Source: Xylocopa sonorina
Taxonomy: Eukaryota; Arthropoda; Insecta; Hymenoptera; Apidae
DNA length: 64,000 bases
Assembly (NCBI RefSeq): GCF_050948175.1
Contig: NW_027490397.1
Span: 248,001-312,000, forward strand
Direction of reading: 5' to 3'
Shown here one piece after another: positions 34,641 to 43,487 of this stretch. The translations under genes and the position numbers were made by a program. The notes under the pieces are model-generated. The model ran no database searches. It was not told where the DNA came from and saw only the letters and a program-made list of their open reading frames with translations. Every line of letters begins with the position of its first letter. Position 1 is the stretch's first letter.

Positions 34641-35070
34641 CAAGCCAAATATGGCCGCCACTTCCGTCATTGCCACGTGTTTACAGTATTATTCTAAATT
34701 ATTCTCTTTTACTCACTTTTATCATTTTCCCAGTATCATAAATTGATCGAATTACGCATGAAAACGTGCAACTCACCATTTTACGTTAGTTTATCATCCC
34801 TTTTCACCTTTTATCGCCTCTTTCATCGTGTCTAATCCATCGTCTTGTCATGTACTTTGCACGTGCACGTGTTTCACAATTAAAACTATTATTTCTGCCC
34901 ATATTACCCTCACTGCGCTTGAAAAATATTAATTTAATGCACTCTTATGCACTCATTTAATAAACTTATACACCACTTATCACCACAAACGGACTATTTG
35001 CTCTCTCATTGACATATATGAGTAGAGCTCTCGCACACGCGTCCGCTCACTGTGGTGTCCCGGGGCCGAC

Positions 35071-35090
35071 TAACCTAACCTAACCTAACC
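35071..35090 (-). repeat. Four units of the insect telomeric repeat
   Basis: TAACC x4 on the plus strand, equal to (GGTTA)4 on the minus strand, the strand on which LINE-C and LINE-D read. It separates the LINE-D 3' end from the LINE-C 5' end. Confidence 0.95.
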
Positions 35091-35509
35091 TTCTACTTAT
35101 TCCTGTAATTAACCTAGGTAGCTATATTTGTTATTTCCTAATTGTTTATGTTATTTGTTAATTTGTTTAGGTTTATTTATTTATTGATGTTGTTTTAGGT
35201 TAGGTTTCTTTTAATTACCTGTCATCCGGATTGGTGAATTTTGCTTCCACGCCTGGTATGTATTCTTAGATTATTTTTTTTATTTCGGTTATTTATCATT
35301 ATTTTATTTATTTTAAGTGATTTGCTTGATCATTATTTTATTTATTTTAAGTGATTTGCTTGAGTTTAATTAATTTTTTTCTTTTCAGGTTTCCTTTTCG
35401 GCGTTCTTTCTTTACATCCATCGTTGGTTGCCGTATATATTATGGTTTGTTTTATTTAATTTGCTGATATTCGTGTCCATTATCATCCCACTTCTTCACT
35501 TCTTTTCGC
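35091..35509 (-). other. LINE-D 3' untranslated region
   Basis: AT-rich, no gene. It holds a direct duplication (TTATTTTATTTATTTTAAGT followed by GATTTGCTTGA) near 35300 and 35335, and another short telomere-like piece, TTAGGTTAGG, at about 35200. Confidence 0.55.
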
Positions 35510-36190
35510 TCATTCAGTTCTTCTTGTCCTATCCCTTTCATCATTTTGCCTCTCTTCTTCTCTTTCTTTCCTCATCTTTTCTTCCATTACTGATTTCGCA
35601 AATTTACTAAACGTTTCCCATGCTTTCTTGTTTGCGGTTGTTAGTTTTATCAAATTATTTTTCGTTATTTCCGTATTAGGTGCTACTGTTCGTTTCATTT
35701 CTTCTCTTTCGGTGCTCCAAGCAGTGCATTCGAATATTGTATGTTCCGGATCATCTACTTCTGCTTCGCAGTGTCCACATTTTTGGTGGCTTATTTTATT
35801 TATTCTATATCTATAGGAGTTGAAACATCCATGCCCCGTTAGTAGTTGCGTTGTATAATAATTCATTGTTGCTATATTTTCTTTTTCGAGCCATTCTTTT
35901 AGTGTTGGAATCAGTATTCTGGTCCATTCTGCTTTCTTTGATTCCATCCATTCTTTCTGCCATTTTTCCGTTATTTCTATTTTTGCCATCTTCTTACTTT
36001 CTTCGATTCCTTTCTTCATTTCTTCTTTTGTTATTTCTTCCGCTATTAACTTTTTTCTTAACTTTTCCTTTTCTTCATATACTCTCTCTCTACGTTGTAT
36101 AATGAAATTTATTGGTGGTTGTCTTGATATTACGTTGGCAGCTTCTACCGAAATCGTCCTGTATGCACATATTGTGCGAATTAGTACATT
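35510..36190 (-). pseudogene. LINE-D ORF2, C-terminal part with Cys-His motif
   Basis: It continues the RT after a frameshift near 36180: AYRTISVEAANVISRQPPIN, then a charged helical stretch and MNYYTTQLLTGHGCFNSYRY. The zinc-binding motif is CGHCEAEVDDPEHTIFEC, and a Glu/Arg-rich tail stops at 35510. The TQLLTGHGCF block and the CCHC match the ends of LINE-B and LINE-C ORF2. Confidence 0.85.
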
Positions 36191-38381
36191 TTGTTGAGAT
36201 CTTCAGAATTTTTTTAATTCCTTTGTATTCGCATGCTTTACACCACGTTGGTGCAGCATATAGCACTATCGACTTCCAGACTTTATAATATAATTTTCTA
36301 GGAAGTTGCCCTGGTCCTCTTAAATTCGGTAGAAGCCACGCCATCGACATGGCTGTTTTATTTGCTTCACTTAATGCTACTTCTACGTGCTTGTATTTTA
36401 TGCGTGTATCTAGTGTGACGCCTAAGTATTTGATATTATAGCTACTCTTGATTTTTAAATTTTCTTTTAACTCAAATTCTACTTCCCTTGGACCCTTCTT
36501 CTTTGATAATATGATGATTTCAGTTTTTTGTTCGGCTATATCTAATTGATTTTTTTCTAACCATTTTTCTGTTTGTTTCCAACACAATTTTATTTGTTGC
36601 TTTATTATATTTATATTATAATGTTTAACTATTATGGCCGTGTCATCTGCATATCCTATTATTGTTATGTTATTATTAGTTTTAATTTCCCTGAAGATAT
36701 TGTTGTATGCTAGATTCCACATCAGTGGTCCTAAGATCGACCCCTGCGGTATTCCGCCATATATGTTCGTCTCAGTCGTTTCTTTGTTGCTAAAATATTT
36801 TATACTTCTTTCGCTTAAATAGCTACTTATGGCGTCCTGTAAGCTTTTGTTAATTTTATGACTTCTTAACGCGATTAATATATTTCTCCATCTGATAGTG
36901 TTAAACGCGTTTTTAATGTCGATGGTCATTAGTGCGCACCATTGTCCTTTTTTCTTTGCTAACATTATTTCTTTTTGTATTTTTTTGACTGCATCTATTG
37001 TTGAATAGTATTTCCTGAAGCCGAACTGATTAGGGTGTATTCCCTTTGTCCCTAGTTGTTTCTCAATGCGATTTTTTATCATGGTTTCCCAAATTTTGCT
37101 AATACCGCCTATTATGTAGAGCGGTCTATAATCGTTGGCCTTGTTTCCTTCCTTGCCACGTTTCTTTAAGAGTACAAGCCTTGCGATCTTCTAGGCTCGT
37201 GGAATTTTTTTTGCTTTAAGCGTTGCGTTATCTATTTCTTGCAGATCATCTATTTTGCTGTCAACTAGCCATTTCGTAAACATCTGTGGAATTCCGTCTA
37301 CTCCGGGCGCTTTGTTAAAATTTATCTCTTTTGCAGTTTTCCTAATTTCTTCCGCGCTGAATTTCTCAATAGCGTCGTCAATTATATTTGCGTCTTTTAT
37401 TTCAATTCTCGGGTGTCGTTCCGGATCGTTAGTAATAAATAGTGTCTTGATTATTTGTTTAATCTCGTCATTCTGAATTTCTCCATAATTATTGCTATTA
37501 CCTTTTCTTTTGTTAATTACGTTCTTATAGGGTTTCCCCCACGGGTCGTTGTCAAGTGTTTGAATATAGTTTACAAGGCAGTTAGCTTTGCTGGTTTTTA
37601 TTAATTTCTTGAGCTCTTTTTTCTTCATTTTTAACGCTTCTTGCAATTCTTTATTTATTTGCTCGTTTTTCCTTTTATTTCTCACCAATTTTCTTCTTAT
37701 TTTATTGGATTCTTTTATTTTCTTTGCAATATTTTCATTCCACCAATACTTGGCTACTTTATTTCCTTTATAGCGTTTTTTTAATGGGAATACCCTTTGT
37801 GGTACCTTATTAATTACTTCATCGTATCTTTCGATCCATACATCTTCGTTTTTCGTTCTTAAATTTAGTTTTCCGATTTCTTCTTCATACCATTTATCCG
37901 TGTTTTCCCACTTCGCTCTCTTTCCATCAAGGCTTACAAATCCTTCGTTACGCTTATCGATAATATTTTGGAAAGTATGTAGCACATATAGGTGGTCTGA
38001 TGCTGAAAATGTCTCCAGAACCTCTGCTTTTCGTAATTTGTCATATATGCTTCCGCCTACTAGCATTATGTCAATTTTTGATTTGTTAAAGTTTTTAAAA
38101 TATGTAAAGCCTCCTTTCGGATTTGTCGCAATTAGGTCATTTCTTAAAATCAAATCAAATTCTAGTATTATATCGCCTGTTCTAGACTTCCTCACCTTGT
38201 TCACTTCTTCTAAATCTTTTCTCGCTCTTTTCAGTACATCTCTATATGTTTCCTCGTATGATTTTCCTTCTTTCACTTTGATTATCATTGCCTCACTTCT
38301 GTTCCTTTTTCCGATTTTTTTTAGATTTCCCGGTTTCTTTCTGGCTACCGCTCCCGCAAAGGTTTTCTTCTCCTTTTCCAT
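36090..38381 (-). pseudogene. LINE-D fused ORF1-endonuclease-RT frame
   Basis: One frame of 763 codons with a single in-frame stop, TAG at about 37191-37193, standing for Trp (R-A-W-K-I-A-R-L-V-L-L context). Residues 1-75 match the middle of LINE-B ORF1 (TFAGAVARKK, YEETYRDVLKRARKDLEEVN, TGDIILEF). Without a break they run into the second half of the endonuclease: NDLIATNPKGG, SKIDIMLVGGS and FSASDHLYVLHTF. RT follows: KAPGVDGIPQMF, NQFGFRKYYSTIDAV, MTIDIKNAFNTIRW (A), GGIPQGSILGPLMWN (B) and GYADDTAIIV (C, bases 36642-36653). The catalytic RT residues are kept. A frameshift near 36180 separates the C-terminus. The deletion removed the zinc knuckles, the ORF1 stop and half the nuclease. Confidence 0.88.
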
Positions 38382-38505
38382 TTCTTGTCAATATTCTGCA
38401 GGTTTTCTTCTTCTTCTCCATTCCATCATCTTGCCTTTTCTTTTTATTTTTATTTCCCTCTATCGGTGTGATTCCTGAAGTAATCCCCTGAAGTAATTCC
38501 TGAAG

Positions 38506-38525
38506 TAACCTAACCTAACCTAACC
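38506..38525 (-). repeat. Four units of the insect telomeric repeat
   Basis: (TAACC)4, identical in length and phase to 35071-35090, at the 5' boundary of LINE-D. Confidence 0.95.
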
Positions 38526-38700
38526 ACTTCCGGTGGAAAATAAATAGGAATGACGTCACTTCCGGTGGACAATCAATTAATGGGAATGACGTCATTTCCA
38601 ATTGGTCCCCCAGGTAGAATGACGTCACTTCCGTTTGGCGTGCTAAAGATATAACGTCATTTCCAGTTTCAATCAGAGGGAGGTTACAGTAGTATCGGGA
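38526..38700 (+). promoter_or_regulatory. Tandem CRE-like boxes coupled to ETS-like TTCC boxes
   Basis: TGACGTCA occurs perfectly at 38551, 38587 and 38620, with TAACGTCA at 38652. Each is followed at once by CTTCCG or TTTCC, and the spacing is 36, 33 and 32 bases. TGACGTCA is the CREB/ATF consensus and ACTTCCGG an ETS-type core (established). The clustering could be a promoter or a minisatellite that happens to contain them. Confidence 0.5.
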
Positions 38701-38715
38701 ATAATCGAACAGAGA

Positions 38716-38860
38716 TTAGATTAGGTTAGGTTATTTTTTTAAATTTGTGGAATGTTGTTTTAAACACTTTGACGGAGCTCAAATGATGTGATGTCAGTTT
38801 GGATTATGATACGAAAGATGCCATGTTACTAAGAGAGATTAGGTTAGGTTAGGTTATTTT
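38716..38860 (+). repeat. Two short TTAGG tracts in a repeated context
   Basis: GATTAGGTTAGGTTA followed by TTTTTTTAAA occurs near 38721, and a longer form, GATTAGGTTAGGTTAGGTTA, also followed by a T run and AAA, occurs near 38837. The TTAGG strand is plus here, opposite to the runs that flank LINE-D. Confidence 0.7.
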
Positions 38861-38879
38861 TTTAAAATTTGACGTAAAT

Positions 38880-39070
38880 GACGTCTATAGCTGTCAGATT
38901 CTTGGCGATAAGCGTACGCAAATGACGGTTATAGCCGTCCGACCCTCAATGATGTGTATTACACAAATGACGGTTATAGACGTCATGAATACTTAACTAC
39001 AGATGAATGAATGACGTCTATAGCCGTCCGATACTTGGGGATGTATCCACAAATGACGGTTACAGCCGTC
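38880..39070. repeat. Five-copy array of a 16-base near-palindrome, period 42-45
   Basis: Copies start at 38880, 38924, 38969, 39013 and 39055. The consensus is GACGGTTATAGCCGTC (ideal palindrome GACGGCTATAGCCGTC), usually preceded by AAAT. Spacer sequences between copies are less conserved than the palindrome itself. Confidence 0.75.
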
Positions 39071-39409
39071 GTATATATTTTAACGAATTAAAAAAAAGAA
39101 GAGCTTTAGTACGAAGTGTACAAACTCATGCACTTGTAAAATTGTCGAGTAGCACGTCTAGAAAAAAAGGAAAAAAAAATAGTGCTACCATGCCAGACAC
39201 TATATTAGTTGTTTTTTTCGCTTTGTAAAACAAAACATTAGAGTATCTAGAGAGAAATTACTGTTACAATAGTCAATCTCAGTTGATGCAGTCGAAAGAT
39301 GATGTATTTTGTAAGTATTTTTTCATGAATGAAGTAAGTACGATGAATTAGTAAAGTAAATGCCTGCCATTTGCATCAGGAATGGAAAATTAAATGGTGA
39401 GGAAGTATA
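39071..39409. other. Spacer without recognisable features
   Basis: AT-rich, with an A-rich stretch at 39158-39180. A short open frame across 39007-39228 has no family resemblance. I see nothing else. Confidence 0.4.
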
Positions 39410-39518
39410 GTCCTCGAAAGGGGACTTCAATGCTCACGCATCTGCGTGGCACTCCCCGAGGACGGACCAGAGGGGTTACTCGGTGTTGGACTGGGCGGCT
39501 GGACTGGGTCTCCGGCTG
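39410..39518 (+). mobile_element. LINE-B copy 2, 5' piece (endonuclease fragment)
   Basis: It matches LINE-B copy 1 bases 23395-23500 on the opposite strand: GGGGACTTCAATGCTCACGC, CCCGAGGACGGACCAGAGGG and GACTGGGCGGCTGGACTGGG. It encodes the GDFNAHASAW region and on. It is 5'-truncated at about 39410 and interrupted at 39518 by LINE-A copy 2; it resumes at 45381. Confidence 0.85.
39504..39518. repeat. Target-site duplication of LINE-A copy 2, left copy
   Basis: CTGGGTCTCCGGCTG, identical to 45366-45380. Confidence 0.92.
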
Positions 39519-40002
39519 GAGTATTCTGAACCCGGCCCCGGGAGGGGGCGCGAGCCTGCTACCATGCCACAAGTGCATACGCTAATATGCTTCCCATCCA
39601 CTTGTCAACGAATACCCGTCCTCTGGATCGGGGGAGGAAAAACCCAGCAGTGCCGCGGTGTGAGCCCTTCAGTTACCCCTGTGCTCGATCGAAACCATGG
39701 TCTCGATCGGCCGCCGGGGCATCTGTGGGGACCTCGGGGAGGCGGACTCACTGCGTGCTCGCGTGCACGCACACCCTGACCCTGTCTAATTCCCTACCTG
39801 ATGAACGAATTTAATGTCGCGAGGGAAGGAAAGCGCTCGACAGGGACGGTTGACTGCGAAGGTTACAGCGCCGCTCCGCCTTGCCCTGGCGCTCCGACAA
39901 CGCCAGGGTGAACGGTTTCCAAGTTTGGTGGGGGGGGGGGGGGGGGAGGGGGTTACGGAGGTACGGTCTCCGATTTTTATTTACATCTATGATGGAGTAA
40001 GC
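39519..40002 (-). other. LINE-A 3' untranslated region
   Basis: No gene. GC-rich, with GCGCCAGGGCAAGGCGGAGC-like inverted parts and the 17-G run near the ORF2 end. It joins LINE-B copy 2 at 39518/39519 with no poly-A visible, so this family may end without an A-tail. Confidence 0.6.
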
Positions 40003-42957
40003 CTACTCCAAGAACCTCTTCAGCCAGAACGAGTCCTGGCAGAAGTCGGCGAGCGCGGAGGAGGCCTCTGGCAACGACACCAAATATGGTGCCGCTTCCG
40101 GCAAATTCCACTTATCCCCCGGGACAAAAGAATGCAGAGATTCCCTCTGCGGATCGAAAATCGGACATTCCAGGAGGAAATAGTCGACTGTGTCCACCGC
40201 GCCACCACAGATACATGTCGGGTCATCGACAACGGTGTACGCCGAGAGGCGAGCCATAAAATTGCCGTGCCCCGACAATACCTGCATGGTGTTATGATTC
40301 GGCTTCAGCCAGCCAGCGGCCAACCTCTCCCGGACGTCTTGAAAGAAGGCGAACGTTGTGCGGCCCTTGTGGGAATTCACCCACTAAGTTTGCCACATGT
40401 TCGTCGCCTCTTCCTTTACTCTTTTGACACCGTCATCCAGTCCGCTTTGAATGACGGTGTCCCCGATCTTGGCGTTTTTCCCTCTACGAAGATTGTAGAG
40501 GGCCCTATGCTGCTGGACGACGATGTCGATGGGGGCTGCGCCGGCCACCACGCACGCACCCTCCCACGATATCCGGCGATAAGCGCCGGTAACTGCGATC
40601 AGAGCGCGACGCTGCGCGGACCTTAGCACACTCAACTCCCTCTCCGTACACAGGTCGGCCCATCCCGCGGAAGCATATGCCACCATGGGGATGAACACTC
40701 CCTTGTAAATGCCGGAGAGCGAGCCGAAGCGGAGCCCCCACGAACACCTCGCCAGCCTACTCATTTTCGCGAATAGCGACTCGACCTTGTCGCTTAGGTA
40801 TTTACAGTGGGTTCTTACGCCCATTCCTGCATCTAAGTATACGCCAAGATATCGTACCGCGGGTTTAAATTTTATATTTTTATCGTCTATTCGAATGGTC
40901 GGCGGTCTACCGGCAAGGTCGGTCTTGGAAGACCGAACGGCCTTGCGTTTTGGAACGGGTCGGGCACCTCCTCTTCGACCTAATATTGGCCTCTCGATCC
41001 AGCCACTCCTGAGTACGATTGCCTCAGTCTTTGTTGCCGAGATTTCGAGCTTAGCCGAGCTATACCATTGGAGAATCTGTTCAACGACTTGTTGGCCTTG
41101 ATTCTCAATTTCTCGTCTACTATTTCCGCCCACGAGAACGATGAGATCGTCCGCGTAGGCGACAAACCTATTCTCAACTATGGTCTCGAGTGACCGCAGG
41201 AGATCGTCGAACATAAGGTTCCAGCAAGCAGGGCCGAGTGCGGAGCCTTGTGGGCACCCCCTCGTCGCCTGCTTCGAAACCCGTTCGGAACCTATGGCGA
41301 TGCTGACCCATCGGCCGTCGAAGTAATTTGACATCACCCCGAAAACGTTCCGAGGGCAGTTGCGTTTCTTTAGAGATTCTAAGACTAGTGGCTACCAGAC
41401 GTTGTCGAAAGCTCCAGAGATGTTGAAGAGCAACGCCACGACATGTCGATGCTCAAAGGCATCGACCATGCGGCGCAGCTCCACGACCGCGTCCTCCGTC
41501 GACTTCCCGGGCGTGAACCCGTACTGCCGATCGGAGATCCCCCGGGAGCCAACAACGTCTGGTATAAACGCTTCTTGAGAAGATTTTCGTAAAGTTTCCC
41601 TATAACCGGGAGGAGGCAAATCAGGCGGTAGAATTTTGGATCCTTCTCGTCGTTCTCTTCACCCTTCAGGAGAACTCGAAGGGAGCCCTCTTTCCAGGAG
41701 GAGGGAAAGACGCCCCATCGAAGGCATCCGTTGAGAAGTCGTGTAATTTCACCGGGGATGACTCTAACAGTGGCCTTTAGCACGCCGACCTCGATGTGGT
41801 CGGGTCCTGGTGCCTTTTTATTATTGAATGTCCTAACTGCACTCGCGACTTCCGCTTCCGTGAAGGGAGCGGCGTCGGGAGTGTCGGGTGCGATGCGTGC
41901 ACCCTCCCTGATTTCACGCTGCGCCGGCGTGTCTTCTACTTCCCGGTCGTCTGGAATGTGGGCCCTCAGGAGCAAGCTGGCGGTTTCGCGGCTATCATGC
42001 GTTGTTTCACTACCACGCCGGAGGGTACTGAGTACTCTCTCGACTCGAAGTTTGTTCGCCTGGAGTTTATATACGATACTCCAGGGCCCCGAGTTCCCGA
42101 TCGACGTTACGAATCGCTGCCAGCTTTCGAGTTTCGTCCGCTTCACCTTCCTACTATATTCTCGCAAAGAAGTGCGATACTTTCGTAGTTTTTCATGGCG
42201 AGCGGTTTCTTCTAGATTGATCGGCCAGGCATTCGGAGAAGAGCTCCCAATCGGCCCGACGAGTGTCGAACCGAGTGCTCGCTTCGCCCCGTCCCGCCAC
42301 TTCGGCTCTCGGCACTCTTAGCCCGATATCTATGGCGTTATGATCGCTGTTTACTCAGCCACTCCTGACCCTCCAGCCCCGAACAAAGGGGAGCATGGAT
42401 GGCGACGCTAGGGTAACATCGATAAAAGACGAACCCCTGGTCGACCAGTAGGTAGGCGGCTGTTCAACATCGTTCACAACTTCCATGCCGAACGCTCGAA
42501 TGAGCTCCTTAAATTGAGCTCCTCTATCGTCTGTGCTCTGCGGCCCCCAGAGTGACGACCGAGCGTTGGCATCTAGCGAAACTAAAAGCCTCTTCCCTCT
42601 CAGGGAACGAAACACCACTTCGAGGTGCCTGAGGTGCCCCTCGATATCGTCGCTAAACTGGAAGTAGCATGACACGACGTATACCGAGAAGCCGGGCGCC
42701 AACACCTCCGCGCAAACAGAGTGCGGGGTGCTAAGCTGCGAGAAGAAAACCATTTCGAATCGAGGGTTGCAAACGGCGACCTCCGCCCACGGGTATTGTG
42801 AGCCGACGGCCACCACCTTCGTTCCGATTCCTAAACCGCTCATGGTGTGGCTCGAGCCCAGCGTTCTATTGTATGGTTCCTGCAATAGCAGGACGTCTAA
42901 ACGCTTCTGGGCTACGAGCTGACGCACCTCTCCTGATACGCTTGCTGAATGCTGCAT
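40003..42957 (-). pseudogene. LINE-A copy 2 ORF2: endonuclease, RT, C-terminal zinc motif; several lesions
   Basis: The endonuclease (42355-42957) equals copy 1 up to TGA at 42355-42357 (Trp in copy 1), just before VNSDHNAIDIG. About 208 bases of linker present in copy 1 (4425-4632) are deleted at an AGA microhomology. RT blocks: KAPGPDHIEVGVLK, QYGFTPGKSTEDAVVELRR, then motif A as LLFNISGAFDNVW. There the catalytic Asp is Asn (AAC, bases 41422-41424). Motif B is GCPQGSALGPACWNL and motif C YADDLIVLVGG (41146-41157). Another in-frame TAG at about 40384 precedes the end, which carries QVLSGHGNF and CICGGAVDTVDYFLLEC. Frameshifts occur near 41385 and 41620. Dead copy. Confidence 0.9.
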
Positions 42958-42986
42958 ATGTAGGATTCTAATTCCCGTGGACGCAA

Positions 42987-43487
42987 TTACGGACGCGGAC
43001 GTCTGCGTCGACGTCGGTACGGTCGCGGTCGCGGTCGCGGTTGCGATGGGGTTGGATTGGGTCGCGGTCCGGGGGGTATCGCGGGGCTAATATTCGCGTA
43101 TATTTCTTGGATTTCCCGGTTTTCTACTTTGGACTCAGCCGGAGATTCCGAATCCGACCTGAGTCCCTCGTCGCATCTAATTAGGCGGATTTGAACAGCG
43201 CGAAGGCTGTAACCTTGAGGCCGCGCCAAAGTCGTGTTCGCAGGAGCACACCCGGCCGCGGCATGGCGATGAAGCCTGAGGGTGGCCATCATCGAGCGCG
43301 TTACCGGGCGGCTATGCTGCTCGACAATGGGGCCAACACTAGGGGACGAGGTCACGGGCCGAAGATTTTTCGCCCGCCTTGACCTATTCATGACCACGAT
43401 GACCTCACCCAGTCCTGCCCTCTCCCGGAGATCCGAACGGAAGGCTATTTTACCTCCGGAATATTTAAAACCAGATGTGGCCATCAT
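42987..43487 (-). CDS. LINE-A copy 2 ORF1, 166-residue basic protein
   Basis: An open frame from MMATSGFKYSGG to a stop at 42987. The composition is notable: a basic N-terminal half (SRRAKNLRPV, RPVTRSMMATLRLHRHAAAG), an acidic middle (LIRCDEGLRSDSESPAES) and a tail of Pro/Arg repeats (RPRPRPYRRRRRRPRP). No zinc knuckle or coiled coil is seen. The same protein is found in copy 1, where it is stopped early. ORF2 starts about 30 bases downstream in another frame. It is probably an RNA-binding ORF1 protein of unusual, short form; it may also be what remains of a longer ORF1. Confidence 0.65.
   Translation of the reverse strand: MMATSGFKYSGGKIAFRSDLRERAGLGEVIVVMNRSRRAKNLRPVTSSPSVGPIVEQHSRPVTRSMMATLRLHRHAAAGCAPANTTLARPQGYSLRAVQIRLIRCDEGLRSDSESPAESKVENREIQEIYANISPAIPPGPRPNPTPSQPRPRPRPYRRRRRRPRP

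Larger units (their letters stand above)
26080..35070 (-). mobile_element. LINE-C, near complete R1-clade-like non-LTR retrotransposon
   Basis: The 5' end lies directly against four telomeric units at 35071-35090 (element start GTCGGCCCCGGGACACCACA on the minus strand). It contains a long AT-rich 5' region, ORF1 with two gag-like modules, ORF2 and a 3'UTR (about 26080-26490). A LINE-B fragment interrupts it at 26505-26999. The 3' end seems to be at AAAAA near 26074-26078, where LINE-B copy 1 begins. LINE-C is not related to LINE-B at base level, but their proteins share all domains. Confidence 0.8.
35091..38505 (-). mobile_element. LINE-D, R1-clade-like element with a large internal deletion
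   Basis: It is bracketed by identical (TAACC)4 runs at 35071-35090 and 38506-38525. The 5' end carries a short triple repeat of TTACTTCAGG. It holds one fused ORF1/ORF2 frame (36090-38381), a C-terminal part (35510-36190) and an AT-rich 3'UTR (35091-35509). No clear poly-A tail is seen before the telomeric run, which is unusual. Base composition is AT-rich, unlike LINE-A and LINE-B. Confidence 0.8.

Noticed and set aside
38880..39070. CRISPR-like repeat-spacer layout
   Set aside because: Repeats are only 16 bases and imperfect, spacers are partly similar to one another, no cas genes, and the context is an animal genome.
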